Part shown: one piece after another, positions 47,957 to 57,734 of the stretch
Layout of the letters: each line of letters opens with the position of its first letter
Position numbering within the stretch: position 1 is the stretch's first letter
Assembly: GCA_903837605.1 (NCBI GenBank)
Contig: CAILVF010000013.1
Coordinates: 1 to 64,000 of the forward strand
Reading direction: 5' to 3'
Length of the DNA: 64,000 bases
DNA from: an uncultured Bacteroidales bacterium
GTDB taxonomy: Bacteria; Bacteroidota; Bacteroidia; Bacteroidales; FEN-979
Notes under the pieces: model-generated
Seen by the model: only the letters and a program-made list of their open reading frames with translations
Database searches by the model: none
Told to the model about the DNA's origin: nothing
Program-made: the position numbers and the translations under genes

Positions 47957-48820
47957 ATGGTAAAAAATTTATGCTTGTTATTTCTGGGTATAGTTTTCCT
48001 GGCCTCTTGTGAGAAGTTCAAGGGCGACCAGGAAGTTCCCGCATACCTGAGCATTGATTCCATTTACATTTATACAGATTATGCTATTCAGGGCTCCGCT
48101 TCCCAGAATATCTGCGATTCATGGGTCTATGTCGACGGTCAGTTGATCGGCGCCTTTCAGAATCCTTCAAAATTCCCGGTTCTTCAGAAAGGGACGCATA
48201 AGGTTACCATTATGCCCGGGATCAAAAAAAACGGGATATCCAGTACAAGGGCCACATATGATTTTTACGCACCCATCAGTTACAATGTTAAGTTCGGGAT
48301 GGACAGCGTGACCAGGTTAAAAACCCTTAAAACCACTTATGCTTCCAATACCAATTTCTTATGGAAGGAGGACTTCGAAGGGACTTCGATAAAACTTGAT
48401 ACGACAAACCGGAGTACGGTGCCTGTAAAAGTTACTCCTGAAGGCTCCTCTTTTACGATAGAAGGCCTTCATTCGGCAATTATGATAACCGATACCGTGA
48501 ATAACTTTGCTGAAGCGCAGTCACACGATTCATTCGTGATCCCTTATTCACCGGTTTACCTGGAGCTGAATTATAATATCAACACAGTTTTGACGGTAGG
48601 TGTGATACTTACCGGCCCTTCTGCGTTTATACAGACACCTGTGGTAAACCTGAATGTGACCAATAACAAGTCAAAAAAGATCTATATTGAACTCACCCCC
48701 GCTCTGAATTCAACTACGGGGATCGATCATTTCAGGGTCTATTTTGGGGCATTTATGGATGCCAGCCTAACCAAAGGGATCATCGTTTTAGATAACATTA
48801 AAGTAGTCACAACCAAATAG
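47957..48820 (+). CDS. Lipoprotein of unknown function
   Basis: A 287-residue predicted lipoprotein: MVKNLCLLFLGIVFLASC with lipobox LASC at Cys18. The mature part is beta-rich, with a segment CDSWVYVDGQLIGAFQNPSKF and PVLQKGTHKVTIMPGI that looks like a PEGA-like or Ig-like fold, and a second half resembling a carbohydrate-binding or jelly-roll domain. I do not recognise the family. ATG at 47957 with AAGG just upstream is preferred over longer in-frame starts because it directly opens the signal peptide. 7 bp before the next gene, so probably cotranscribed. Confidence 0.72.
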   Translation: MVKNLCLLFLGIVFLASCEKFKGDQEVPAYLSIDSIYIYTDYAIQGSASQNICDSWVYVDGQLIGAFQNPSKFPVLQKGTHKVTIMPGIKKNGISSTRATYDFYAPISYNVKFGMDSVTRLKTLKTTYASNTNFLWKEDFEGTSIKLDTTNRSTVPVKVTPEGSSFTIEGLHSAIMITDTVNNFAEAQSHDSFVIPYSPVYLELNYNINTVLTVGVILTGPSAFIQTPVVNLNVTNNKSKKIYIELTPALNSTTGIDHFRVYFGAFMDASLTKGIIVLDNIKVVTTK

Positions 48821-48827
48821 TACCAAG

Positions 48828-50243
48828 ATGAATAAACGGGCTCAGGTAATAAAATATGTAGTGGCCGATTTTCTTGCTGCCATCTTCGCCTGGACCTTAT
48901 TCTTTATTTACCGGAAATACAGGGTTGATCATGATGTTATGGATCATTTCAGGGTAGTGCTGAACGATCCGAAACTGTATTACGGCGTTGTTGTTATTGG
49001 CCTCTTCTGGCTGGCCTTATACGCTCTGATAGGTACTTACCGCCAGATATACCGGAAAGCGCGTTTACGTGAATTTGCACAAACCTTTCTTATCAGCCTG
49101 TTAGGGGTGACCATAATCTTTTTCGCCCTTATCCTTGACGACATGATAATTACTCAGCGCACCTATATCGAGTTCTTTTTTGTGCTGCTCCTTCTGCATA
49201 TTTTCTTTACAGCTATTTTCAGGTTTTTACTTACTTCAAGAACAGCCTACAAGATCCACAATAAGCTCATCGGGTTCAACACCATCATTGTCGGGAGTAA
49301 CGGGAATGCACTATCCATCTACAAAGAGATCGAGAACCAGGAAAAATCATCAGGGAACAAATTTGTAGGATTTGTCAATGTTGAGGGGTACACTAATTAC
49401 AAGCTAGCCGAGTTCCTTCCTCACATCGGTGAAACGAAAGACCTGAGTTCTTTGGTAAAGCAATACAACATCGAGGAGGTGATCATTGCAATAGAGCATT
49501 CAGAGAATCACACTATAGAAAATATCATAACCCAGCTTGAAGACACCGATGTTGTCATTAAGATAATTCCTGCGATGCAGGATATTCTTATGGGATCGGT
49601 AAAAACAACCTCTATTTTTCATGCCCCCCTCATACAGATCTATCCTGATCTTATGCCCGACTGGCAGTTGTCGCTGAAACGGATCTTCGACATAGCCTTC
49701 TCTTTCATTGCGTTGATTTTGCTGTTGCCGGTGATCTTTATTACAGGCCTGATCATTAAACTGACTACTTCGGGGCCGGTGTTTTTCAAACAGGAAAGGA
49801 TAGGCCTGAGGGGGAAACCCTTTATCATGTATAAATTCAGGACCATGATACAGGATGCAGAAAAAAACGGCCCCCAGCTTTCTTCAAAGGATGATCCGAG
49901 GATAACCCGTGTAGGTAAAGTTTTACGCCAGTTCCGTATTGATGAGATACCCCAGTTTTACACTGTGTTAAAGGGTGAGATGAGCATTGTTGGTCCCCGT
50001 CCCGAGAGGCAGTATTACATTAACCTGGTTACACAGAGAGCCCCTCACTACAAACTTCTGCACAAGGTAAAACCCGGGATTACTTCCTGGGGCCAGGTAA
50101 AGTACGGGTACGCCGAGAACCTGGAACAAATGATAGAACGTCTTAAATTCGACCTTCTTTATATTGAGAATATGTCACTTGCCATGGACTTCAAAATTCT
50201 CATTTATACCATCCTTATCATCATCCAGGGACGCGGTAAATAA
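48828..50243 (+). CDS. Polyprenyl glycosylphosphotransferase (sugar transferase, WbaP/CpsE type)
   Basis: A 471-residue membrane enzyme that starts glycan assembly by moving a sugar-phosphate from a nucleotide sugar to undecaprenyl phosphate. Four N-terminal membrane helices (to about 125), a CoA-binding-like Rossmann domain (about 140-260), a re-entrant or fifth helix after KRIFDIAFSF, and the catalytic bacterial sugar transferase domain with QERIGLRGKPFIMYKFRTM, DELPQ-type motif (here DEIPQF) and SIVGPRPERQYY. The final 69 bp overlap the converging sirtuin gene. Confidence 0.92.
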   Translation: MNKRAQVIKYVVADFLAAIFAWTLFFIYRKYRVDHDVMDHFRVVLNDPKLYYGVVVIGLFWLALYALIGTYRQIYRKARLREFAQTFLISLLGVTIIFFALILDDMIITQRTYIEFFFVLLLLHIFFTAIFRFLLTSRTAYKIHNKLIGFNTIIVGSNGNALSIYKEIENQEKSSGNKFVGFVNVEGYTNYKLAEFLPHIGETKDLSSLVKQYNIEEVIIAIEHSENHTIENIITQLEDTDVVIKIIPAMQDILMGSVKTTSIFHAPLIQIYPDLMPDWQLSLKRIFDIAFSFIALILLLPVIFITGLIIKLTTSGPVFFKQERIGLRGKPFIMYKFRTMIQDAEKNGPQLSSKDDPRITRVGKVLRQFRIDEIPQFYTVLKGEMSIVGPRPERQYYINLVTQRAPHYKLLHKVKPGITSWGQVKYGYAENLEQMIERLKFDLLYIENMSLAMDFKILIYTILIIIQGRGK

Positions 50244-50972
50244 TTCAGCTGCCAGTTTCTGCATTACCTCCCCGGCTTTACCCCTGATAAAGACATCTGT
50301 GATGCTCCCGGTAAAGTTTGATGGTTCCGTATTGATCTCTATTATCTTACTTCCGGCCGATTTGGCCATAAATGGGATCTGGTTTGCAGGCATTACTTCA
50401 CCTGTAGTCCCGATAACGATAAAAACATCAGAGAGGCTTACTGCTTCGTATGAGGCTCCCAGTGCTTTCTGGGGAATGCCTTCGCCGAAAAAAACAAAAT
50501 CAGGTTTCAGTAAGCCCCCGCATTCCCTGCAGGTTGGAGGCAGGTGATCCAGGCTGATCTCCCTGGCAGGGTATAGCCTGTGGCATCCCAGGCAGATAAG
50601 TCTTTGGGAATTTCCATGGAACTCATAAACTTCTCTGGACCCGGCTTCCTGGTGCAGGTTGTCAATGTTCTGGGTAATAATCCTTCCGAGCAGGGCGCGC
50701 TTCTCCATTTCAGCCATAACCAGATGTGCATTGTTTGGCTTTGCCTCAGCAAAGAAATCGTAGAACAGTTCTTTTATTACGGTCCACGACTCCCGGGGGT
50801 GGCTCATAAAATAAGATATTTCGAGGAAATGCGGATCGTATTTGCCCCATATGCCATCGTTTCCCCTGAAAGGGGGGATGCCGCTTTCGACCGATATCCC
50901 TGCCCCGGTAAATGCAGTTGTGAAGCGCGATTTTAACAGCAGTTCCGCGGCTTTCTTTATCTCATCTCCCAT
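50175..50972 (-). CDS. NAD-dependent protein deacylase, SIR2 family
   Basis: A 265-residue sirtuin removing acyl groups from lysines with NAD. GAGISVESGIPPFRG (NAD site), TQNIDNLH, catalytic His119 in EFHGN, a four-Cys zinc site (CLGC and CREC) and GTTGEVMPANQIP are visible. The Tyr-x-x-Arg pair that marks desuccinylases is not obvious in FYDFFAEAK, so deacetylation is more likely. The C-terminal about 20 residues extend beyond the usual end and lie over the 3' end of the opposite gene (69 bp). Confidence 0.9.
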   Translation of the reverse strand: MGDEIKKAAELLLKSRFTTAFTGAGISVESGIPPFRGNDGIWGKYDPHFLEISYFMSHPRESWTVIKELFYDFFAEAKPNNAHLVMAEMEKRALLGRIITQNIDNLHQEAGSREVYEFHGNSQRLICLGCHRLYPAREISLDHLPPTCRECGGLLKPDFVFFGEGIPQKALGASYEAVSLSDVFIVIGTTGEVMPANQIPFMAKSAGSKIIEINTEPSNFTGSITDVFIRGKAGEVMQKLAAELFTASLDDDKDGINENFEVHGK

Positions 50973-50977
50973 CGGGT

Positions 50978-53071
50978 TTATTTTAACCAGTGGTCAAGCC
51001 AGTTAAAGAAAGTCCGCTGCCAGAGAATGCCATTCTGGGGTTTAAGCACCCAATGGTTCTCGTTCGGAAAGAACAGGAACTCTGCAGGAATTCCCTTCAG
51101 CAGGGCAGCGTCGAAGGCCTGCATCCCCTGGGTATATGAAATCCGGAAGTCAAGACCTCCGTGGATCACAAGAATGGGAGTATCCCAGTTCTGAATGAAT
51201 TTATGCGGAGAAGTGGCATAGGTGCGCTGGGCGGTCTTATTATTCTTATCCCAGAAGGGCCCGCCAAGGTCCCAGTTCGCAAACCACATTTCTTCAGTTT
51301 CAAGATATTGCGCCTCAAGGTTGAACATCCCGTCATGGGCGATAAAGGCTTTAAACCTTTTATTATGGTTCCCTGCAAGCCAGTAAACCGAGAATCCCCC
51401 GTAACTTGCTCCCACGCAGCCCAGTTTGTCCTTGTTAATGTACTTCTCCTTGCATAGCGCATCAATTGCGGTAAGGTAGTCTTTCATATTCTGCCCGCCA
51501 TAGTCCCCGCTGATCTGTTCATTCCATTCCTTTCCGAAGCCAGGCAGGCCACGGCGGTTGGGGGCTACGATGATATACCCGTTAGCGGCCATCATCTGGA
51601 AGTTCCAGCGGAACGACCAGAACTGGCTGACCGTGCTTTGAGGCCCACCTTCGCAGTAGAGCAGGGCAGGGTACACCTTCGTTGAATCAAAATGAGGCGG
51701 GTAAATAACCCATGTCTGCATCATCTTGTTATCGGTTGTTTTGAGCCATCTCTGTGTGACTTTGCCAAAGGTAAGCTGGTCGAGTATTTCCTTGTTCTCA
51801 AAACTCAGCTGGCTGTCTTTTCCGTTGGCCGGATCCACCGAATAGATCTCCGGGGGAGAAGACATGGATACCCTGGTGGCGATTAATTTGTCACCTGCAG
51901 GTATGACACCGGTATAGTTGTGGATGCCTTCGGTGATCTTGCGAATCTTCCCGTCGGCAACAGTAAGCTGGTAAATTTCGTCGGTAGCATGAAAATCGCT
52001 GATGAAAAAGACAGACTTGCTGTCGTCGCTCCAGGCCAGGCCTTCGGAACTCTGGTCGAAGCTTTTCGAATAATCAGTTTTGGTTTTACTATTGAAATCA
52101 TAAACGAACAGGCGGTTTTTATCCGACTCGTAGCCATCCCTCTCCATACTCTGCCAGGCCAGTTTTGTACCATCGGGTGAATAAAGGGGTGCGACGTCAT
52201 ACCCCATCATACCTTCGGTAAGGTTGGTGGTTGACCCGTTATCGATCTGGTACAGGTAAATGTCGGAATTAGTCGAAAGGGTATAGGCAAGACCTTTCTT
52301 CTTGCGGCAGGTATAGGCGATGGTTTTACTATCGGGGCTCCATGTGATCTGTTCCATCCCGCCGAAAGGCTGAAGAGGGCATTCATACGGCTCGGCTTTG
52401 AGAATATCGGTGCCGCTTGTAATCATCGTCTTGTTATAATCAGCTACGAAAACATGGCTGTATGACTCCACCCAGGTATCCCAATGCCTGTACATGAAAT
52501 CATTATAGATCTTCCCGGTAGCTTTCGGAAGATCCTTGTAAAGGTCCTGCAATGGCTTATCGGCGGCGACATCCGCAGTATAAAGAAGCTTTTTTTCGTC
52601 TGGAGAGAAGCGGTAGCCGCTGATCCCGTCGGGGACGTCGGTCATCTGCAACCTGTCGCTGCCGTCGGTGTTCATCTCCCAGAGCTGCATGGAACCGCTT
52701 TCGGAGCATAGGAAGCGGATCTTTTTGCCGTCGGATGACCATTCGGCCTGGTTTTCACCGAAAGGGGTATGTGTGATCTGGCGGTTGTTTTTCCCGTCAA
52801 TATCCATCAGGAAAAGTTCCCGGTTGCCTTTGTTCTGTTCGACATTGTAATAACTGACACCGTAGAGTATCTGTTTTTTGTCGGGGGAAACGGCAGGCTC
52901 GGATATTCTTCCGAAGGCCCACAGGACTTCAGGAGTCATAAGGTCGCTCAGGACTTTAACGGTATTTTTTGCAATGAGGGGGGCTTTTTCTCCGGCTGCC
53001 GGTTTTTCCCTTTTACAGGATCCTGCAGCGATGGTTGCCATAACGAGAAGCAGAATTGTAATTTTTTTCAT
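50978..53071 (-). CDS. S9 family peptidase lipoprotein (dipeptidyl peptidase 5-like)
   Basis: A 697-residue secreted serine peptidase of the prolyl oligopeptidase family. The signal peptide ends with lipobox AAGSC (Cys19). An N-terminal beta-propeller with repeated WSxDxK blades (about 60-420) precedes an alpha/beta hydrolase domain: nucleophile in GASYGGFS, Asp in HGGLDFRIS, His in NENHWVL. It likely releases dipeptides from oligopeptides in the periplasm. It is 5 bp downstream of the sirtuin start, in a minus-strand cluster. Confidence 0.9.
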   Translation of the reverse strand: MKKITILLLVMATIAAGSCKREKPAAGEKAPLIAKNTVKVLSDLMTPEVLWAFGRISEPAVSPDKKQILYGVSYYNVEQNKGNRELFLMDIDGKNNRQITHTPFGENQAEWSSDGKKIRFLCSESGSMQLWEMNTDGSDRLQMTDVPDGISGYRFSPDEKKLLYTADVAADKPLQDLYKDLPKATGKIYNDFMYRHWDTWVESYSHVFVADYNKTMITSGTDILKAEPYECPLQPFGGMEQITWSPDSKTIAYTCRKKKGLAYTLSTNSDIYLYQIDNGSTTNLTEGMMGYDVAPLYSPDGTKLAWQSMERDGYESDKNRLFVYDFNSKTKTDYSKSFDQSSEGLAWSDDSKSVFFISDFHATDEIYQLTVADGKIRKITEGIHNYTGVIPAGDKLIATRVSMSSPPEIYSVDPANGKDSQLSFENKEILDQLTFGKVTQRWLKTTDNKMMQTWVIYPPHFDSTKVYPALLYCEGGPQSTVSQFWSFRWNFQMMAANGYIIVAPNRRGLPGFGKEWNEQISGDYGGQNMKDYLTAIDALCKEKYINKDKLGCVGASYGGFSVYWLAGNHNKRFKAFIAHDGMFNLEAQYLETEEMWFANWDLGGPFWDKNNKTAQRTYATSPHKFIQNWDTPILVIHGGLDFRISYTQGMQAFDAALLKGIPAEFLFFPNENHWVLKPQNGILWQRTFFNWLDHWLK

Positions 53072-53091
53072 ACCTGTTTAATTATATATGT

Positions 53092-53499
53092 TTATCTGAT
53101 TACTGATGAGGTGCTGAAGAAAACAAGAATATATTTGGTGAAAACGATAAGCCCGGCTGCCGCTGCGAGGATAGCTGCCACAAGCACTGCAGCGGCGGCA
53201 AGGTCCTTGATCCTGCCGGCTTTCTCCTGGTATTGGGGGGATACCATGTCAACGAGGAATTCGAAGGCAGTATTGACGATCTCAAGGCTTAATACCAGGG
53301 CTGAGGCAAGTAATACAATGCACCATTCAAACGGGCTTATGCCGAAGATGACAGCAGCTGCGATCACGAGTACAAAAGCAACAAGGTGTATCCTGAAGTT
53401 ATGCTGTGTGCTCACTGCGGTTGCAATCCCTTTGAATGCAAAAGAGAAACTGCACATTCTCTCCCTGAGGGAGAATCTTTTCCCTGCGGGGGCCTGCAT
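53092..53499 (-). CDS. Diacylglycerol kinase family protein (DgkA type)
   Basis: A 135-residue integral membrane kinase with three helices after a short amphipathic start. The family core SFAFKGIATAVSTQHNFRIHL and ALVLSLEIVNTAFEFLVDMV (catalytic Glu, Asn, Glu) is clear. In Bacteroidota and Gram-positives these enzymes may phosphorylate undecaprenol or diacylglycerol. The start is 1 bp after the upstream histidine kinase gene, so cotranscribed. Confidence 0.9.
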   Translation of the reverse strand: MQAPAGKRFSLRERMCSFSFAFKGIATAVSTQHNFRIHLVAFVLVIAAAVIFGISPFEWCIVLLASALVLSLEIVNTAFEFLVDMVSPQYQEKAGRIKDLAAAAVLVAAILAAAAGLIVFTKYILVFFSTSSVIR

Positions 53500-53500
53500 G

Positions 53501-55906
53501 TTATTTTTCGGGTTTAATAAACCTGATTATTGTTTCAAGAAATTCTTTCGGGTCAATGGGCTTGGAGATATAGCCGTCACAACCTGCGGCTTTGCTCCTC
53601 TCTTTTTCGCCTTTTAAGGCGTAAGCCGTTTGGGCGATTATTGGGATCGTTTTATTGAATTTGCGGATCTCTCCCGTCGCCTCATAACCATCCATCACAG
53701 GCATCCTCACATCCATCAGTACCAGGTCTGTATTGCCTTTCCCTGCCATCTCGATTGCATCAATGCCGTTCTTTGCCCACAAAACGTTTGCTGCAGTTCG
53801 TTTCAATATTCTTTCCAGCAGGAAATAATTTGATTCCTCATCTTCAACGACCAGGATTGTCTTGCCTGTAAGGATACCCGAGAACTCAGGTATTTGTTTT
53901 GGAGCGGGATTAGGAACGCTCTTACTTGCAATAGTGGTGAGGGGCAGTGAAACATAAAATGTAGCGCCGTGGCCTTGTTCCGACTCAAGCCTGATATCCC
54001 CGTTAAGCAGGCTCATCAGGTTTTTGCAAATGGTAAGGCCCAGGCCTGTTCCTCCGTACTTCCTGGTACTGGTATCATCGGCCTGTCGGAACCTTTCAAA
54101 AATTACCTGTTGTTTGTCTTTTGGTATGCCTATTCCTGAATCACTGACAAAAAATTCAATGACAGGTCCCGATTTATCGTCGGTTTTAAACGTATAGCCG
54201 AATTCGACAAATCCCTGTTCTGTGAATTTGAACGAATTTTCAATGAGATTGCTAAGGACCTGCCTTAAACGGTTACCGTCGGTAAGGATGGTGAAATCCT
54301 TATCAGGTGAAAAAGGTTTGAATCTCAGTTCGACATGCGTTTTCAGGAGTTTTTTCCTGACTTCATTCATGGTAGCGAACAGTGAAGAAAGCAAGGTGTT
54401 AACGGGGCATTCCCTTATCTCTATTTTAACCTGTCCAGCTTCGATCTTCGCTATGTCAATAATGTCATCCATGATCCTCATCAGGTCATTGCCCCTTTCC
54501 TTGATGATCCTGATAAATTCCTGCCTTTCCTCATCAGTAACAGTGGGGTCCGACAGCAGGGTCGAGAACCCGATGATAGCGTTCATGGGAGTTCTGATCT
54601 CATGCGACATATTAGACAGAAAAGCTGATTTCAGGCGGTCCGACTCCTCTGCTCTTTCTTTTGCGGCTACCATGTTCTTTTCAATTTTTTTCCTGTCGGT
54701 AATATCCCTGTATATGCCGTATGCACCCACTATTTCGCCCTGCAGGCTTATAGGAGTGACAATGATTGAAACATCGATAAGCCGTCCGTCTTTATGAGCC
54801 CTCCGGGTTTCCATTTCAGAAACACCCCCCGTTGTTGCTTTCCGTGTTACTGCAAGAGCTTCGTCCAGGATCTCCTGGTTGGTAATTTTTTCGTCAACGT
54901 TGGCGCCGATGATCTCTTCGGGCATGTACCCGAACATTCTTGTAAATTCGGAGTTAACCGTTTGTACGATACCGTCGTTGTTGATCGTGATGATCGCTTC
55001 CATGCTGGCCTCGAAAAGCTGTTCAAGATAAGCTTTCTGCCGGGCTACATCATCTTCGGCTGCCCTCCGGGAGATCATGGTTGAGATCTGTCCGGCCACG
55101 ATGTTGAGCAGATCGAGTTCCCTGTCGGTAAACTGATCCGGGTCGGTATAACTCTGAACGGCCATAACCCCGAATACTTTTTCATTTACTATCAATGGGA
55201 CTCCCATCCATACCTTAGCCGGTGTTCCCACTATTTCAATATCTCCCCTTGCATTGAGGGCTGCAAGTTCACTTTCATTCGCTAGCAATGGCTTTTTTGT
55301 ACGGATAACATATCCCGTAAGGCCTTTCCCCAGGGGGCTTGAAGTGAACTTATCCTTACGGTCTATATGATAGGGGAAAGAAATAGTATTGGATGCTTCG
55401 TTATAAATTGCAATGTAGAAATTCTGAACGTCAATAATATGGCCCAGTTCATGATGAAGGGTTGAATACAGTTCTCCCAGGGAGGAGGCGTTAAGGGCGG
55501 CTTTGGAGACCTCGAAAACCACATGCTGAAGCATATCTGAATGCTTCTGCTCTGTGATATCGTTAATAAATCCTTCCAGGTAATCCACTTCTCCGTTTGA
55601 AGAATAAACTGCCTTGCCTTTTTCCCACACCCATTTTATTTTCCCCTCAGCAGTTTTAATGCGGTATTCAAGAGTGTAAGACTTCCTGCCTTCAATGCCC
55701 AGGTCAACATATTTCCACACATAATCGCGATCTTCCGGAAGGATTATATCGTTATACGAAAGCCTTGCATTATTGAGCAGGTCAGTGACCTGGTAACCCG
55801 TTAGTTCAAAGCAGCCAACGCTTATGAATTCCATTGTCCAGTTGCGGTCGTTGCGGCATCTGTAAACAATCCCGGGAAGGTTGTCTAACAGCCCAGTAAA
55901 TTCCAT
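53501..55906 (-). CDS. PAS-GAF-PAS hybrid sensor histidine kinase
   Basis: An 801-residue soluble hybrid kinase without membrane helices. Order: PAS (about 1-120), GAF (130-280), PAS (290-405), HisKA with His435 in SNMSHEIRTP, HATPase with Asn557 and GIGIPKDKQ, then a receiver domain with Asp732 in LMDVRMPVMDG and acidic pair EDEE. It is expected to sense a cytoplasmic signal and pass phosphate through His-Asp to an unknown HPt or regulator. No partner is adjacent; it is only coupled to the dgkA-type gene. Confidence 0.93.
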   Translation of the reverse strand: MEFTGLLDNLPGIVYRCRNDRNWTMEFISVGCFELTGYQVTDLLNNARLSYNDIILPEDRDYVWKYVDLGIEGRKSYTLEYRIKTAEGKIKWVWEKGKAVYSSNGEVDYLEGFINDITEQKHSDMLQHVVFEVSKAALNASSLGELYSTLHHELGHIIDVQNFYIAIYNEASNTISFPYHIDRKDKFTSSPLGKGLTGYVIRTKKPLLANESELAALNARGDIEIVGTPAKVWMGVPLIVNEKVFGVMAVQSYTDPDQFTDRELDLLNIVAGQISTMISRRAAEDDVARQKAYLEQLFEASMEAIITINNDGIVQTVNSEFTRMFGYMPEEIIGANVDEKITNQEILDEALAVTRKATTGGVSEMETRRAHKDGRLIDVSIIVTPISLQGEIVGAYGIYRDITDRKKIEKNMVAAKERAEESDRLKSAFLSNMSHEIRTPMNAIIGFSTLLSDPTVTDEERQEFIRIIKERGNDLMRIMDDIIDIAKIEAGQVKIEIRECPVNTLLSSLFATMNEVRKKLLKTHVELRFKPFSPDKDFTILTDGNRLRQVLSNLIENSFKFTEQGFVEFGYTFKTDDKSGPVIEFFVSDSGIGIPKDKQQVIFERFRQADDTSTRKYGGTGLGLTICKNLMSLLNGDIRLESEQGHGATFYVSLPLTTIASKSVPNPAPKQIPEFSGILTGKTILVVEDEESNYFLLERILKRTAANVLWAKNGIDAIEMAGKGNTDLVLMDVRMPVMDGYEATGEIRKFNKTIPIIAQTAYALKGEKERSKAAGCDGYISKPIDPKEFLETIIRFIKPEK

Positions 55907-55980
55907 ATCTTGTAGTTGAGGATGTGATTAGATGATGTAAAGGTAGAAAAACAATTTACGTGTTGTTATTACACCCCGGC

Positions 55981-57438
55981 TTATTTTTCCTTTGAACGGT
56001 TCTCGGCACAAAGCCTTTCGATTTCATCCACTGTAAGTTTGTCGTTACAGCAGAAGGCTTCAGCCATCTGGTGTTCGGCGCAGAAATTGATTTTGCGGTA
56101 TGCAATGCGCTGAATATTCAGTAAATGCCGTGTGGATATATTGTCGGTGGTAAAATTTTTACCTCCCGAACCGCAGGCAAGCACCATTGAAGGAACCAGG
56201 GAATTGTAAAGCCCGCCGAGAGCCCCCTGGGATGAAGGTGTATTCACAACAATCCTGCCTGCATTCAAGGCCTGGGCGAAATACCTTATTTTCTCATCGT
56301 CGTTTGAAAAGATGCTGACGGTATGGCCCAGCCCCCCATGCTCATTGATCTTCTTACACATAGAAATTCCTTCATCGAAAGTTTCAACCCGGTAAAAAGC
56401 CAAAACAGGGGCGAGGATTTCAAGCGAAATGGGGTATTTAAGTCCAACCTGGTCAGGGTTGAACTCTGCGATCAGGAGATTGGTTTTTGCAGGGACTTTG
56501 ATACCGGCTATTCCGGCAATGAAAACAGCCGGTTTGCCAATGATTTCAGCATTCATCGAACGGGTATAGGTGTTTATGCATACTTTTCCGACTTTTTCTG
56601 CTTCTTCATTGCTCAGAAAATATGCGCCTTTCTTTATAAACACCCTTTTAACCTCATCAGCATTGTATTTTGATGCAATAACAGCTTGTTCACTGGCGCA
56701 TATGGTCCCGTTGTCAAATAATTTTGACATCAGTATCTGGTCTACGGCGAAATTCACATCGGCACTTTTTCCAATATATACAGGTACGTTTCCCGGACCA
56801 ACCCCGATGGCAGGGTTCCCTGAGCTATAAGCTGCCCTGACCAGGCTTACCGAACCTGTAGCCATTACGAGGGCTGTAAAGTGGTTGCTCATAAAACCAA
56901 GCACCTGTTCACGGCTTGCTTTGGGTATCCATTGTATGCAATTTTCAGGCGCTCCAGCCGCCAGGGCAGCCTCATAGCATATCCTTGCCGTTTCTATTGT
57001 GCTTTTTCGGGCAGCCCCATGGGGGTAAATCACCAGGGGGTTCCTGGTTTTAAGGGCGATCAGGATTTTAAACAGGGCTGTAGATGTGGGGTTTGTTATG
57101 GGTGTAACGGCGAAAATCGGCCCCATGGGCTTGGCGACTTCCACAATTCCTGTTTTCAGGTCTTCGGAGATGATTCCAACCGTTTTCTGGTCCCTGATAT
57201 CCCTGTATACAAAGCGGGTTGCGATGATGTTCTTAATGGTTTTATCATGTACATTCCCAATGCCTGTTTCATTATAAGCCATTTCAGCCAGCCGTTTCCT
57301 GTGCTCAAATCCTGCCGCATAGGCAGCCCTGACGATACCGTCGGTCTGCCCCTGGTCAAGTTTGGCAAAGTGGTGGCTGGCAATCCTTGCTTTATGCATG
57401 GTTTCTTCAACCATGCTTACCGCAATATCCTTCTCCAT
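55981..57438 (-). CDS. CoA-acylating aldehyde dehydrogenase (acetaldehyde dehydrogenase type)
   Basis: A 485-residue member of the EutE/AdhE N-terminal ALDH branch that converts acyl-CoA to aldehyde or the reverse with NAD. The family motif VTPITNPTSTALFK, PGNVPVYIG and the catalytic Cys247 in FDNGTICASEQ are visible. The alcohol dehydrogenase half of AdhE is missing, and the C-terminus carries an extra 36-residue tail with Cys residues. No microcompartment shell genes are nearby. Confidence 0.88.
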   Translation of the reverse strand: MEKDIAVSMVEETMHKARIASHHFAKLDQGQTDGIVRAAYAAGFEHRKRLAEMAYNETGIGNVHDKTIKNIIATRFVYRDIRDQKTVGIISEDLKTGIVEVAKPMGPIFAVTPITNPTSTALFKILIALKTRNPLVIYPHGAARKSTIETARICYEAALAAGAPENCIQWIPKASREQVLGFMSNHFTALVMATGSVSLVRAAYSSGNPAIGVGPGNVPVYIGKSADVNFAVDQILMSKLFDNGTICASEQAVIASKYNADEVKRVFIKKGAYFLSNEEAEKVGKVCINTYTRSMNAEIIGKPAVFIAGIAGIKVPAKTNLLIAEFNPDQVGLKYPISLEILAPVLAFYRVETFDEGISMCKKINEHGGLGHTVSIFSNDDEKIRYFAQALNAGRIVVNTPSSQGALGGLYNSLVPSMVLACGSGGKNFTTDNISTRHLLNIQRIAYRKINFCAEHQMAEAFCCNDKLTVDEIERLCAENRSKEK

Positions 57439-57501
57439 TCAGTAAATGTTAATAAAGCAGGATGCCAAAGGTAAGGGATTTGAATATATTATGATTTTTA
57501 T

Positions 57502-57509
57502 TACTTTTG
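57502..57509 (+). promoter_or_regulatory. Promoter -7 box TACTTTTG for the tRNA
   Basis: It matches TAnnTTTG and lies 13 bp before the tRNA 5' end. Confidence 0.65.
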
Positions 57510-57521
57510 CGGCACAAAACC

Positions 57522-57594
57522 GCGGTAATAGCTCAGTTGGTAGAGCACTAGCTTCCCAAGCTGGGGGTCGTGGGTTCGAGTCCCATTTACCGCT
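57522..57594 (+). tRNA. tRNA-Gly (anticodon CCC)
   Basis: A full cloverleaf: acceptor GCGGTAA/TTACCGC (7 bp), D arm with AGTTGGTA, anticodon loop TTCCCAA giving CCC, variable loop and T arm GTGGG-TTCGAGT-CCCAT, discriminator T. CCA is not encoded. The integrase gene directly downstream suggests that the 3' part is an attachment site. Confidence 0.95.
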
Positions 57595-57625
57595 CACAGC
57601 AAATTGCACCCGATTTCTTCACAAA

Positions 57626-57669
57626 AGCCCCGTAAACCTAAGGAAAACAAGGTTGACGGGGCTCTTTTT
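57626..57669 (+). terminator. Rho-independent terminator after the tRNA
   Basis: Stem AGCCCCGT/ACGGGGCT (57626-57633 with 57656-57663) followed by CTTTTT. It would end tRNA transcription and lies on the element side. Confidence 0.8.
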
Positions 57670-57726
57670 ATGCCCCATCCAAAAAATATATTTTGCAATC
57701 AAAAGCAAAAAAAAGAAAGAAAATGC

Positions 57727-57734
57727 TATATTTG
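57727..57734 (+). promoter_or_regulatory. Promoter -7 box TATATTTG of the integrase gene
   Basis: It matches TAnnTTTG, 28 bp before the integrase ATG. It abuts the direct repeats at 57734-57756. Confidence 0.65.

Noticed and set aside
55981-57438. Remnant of a bifunctional AdhE
   Set aside because: The frame ends cleanly with an added tail, and no alcohol dehydrogenase sequence follows; it is a normal single-domain acylating enzyme.
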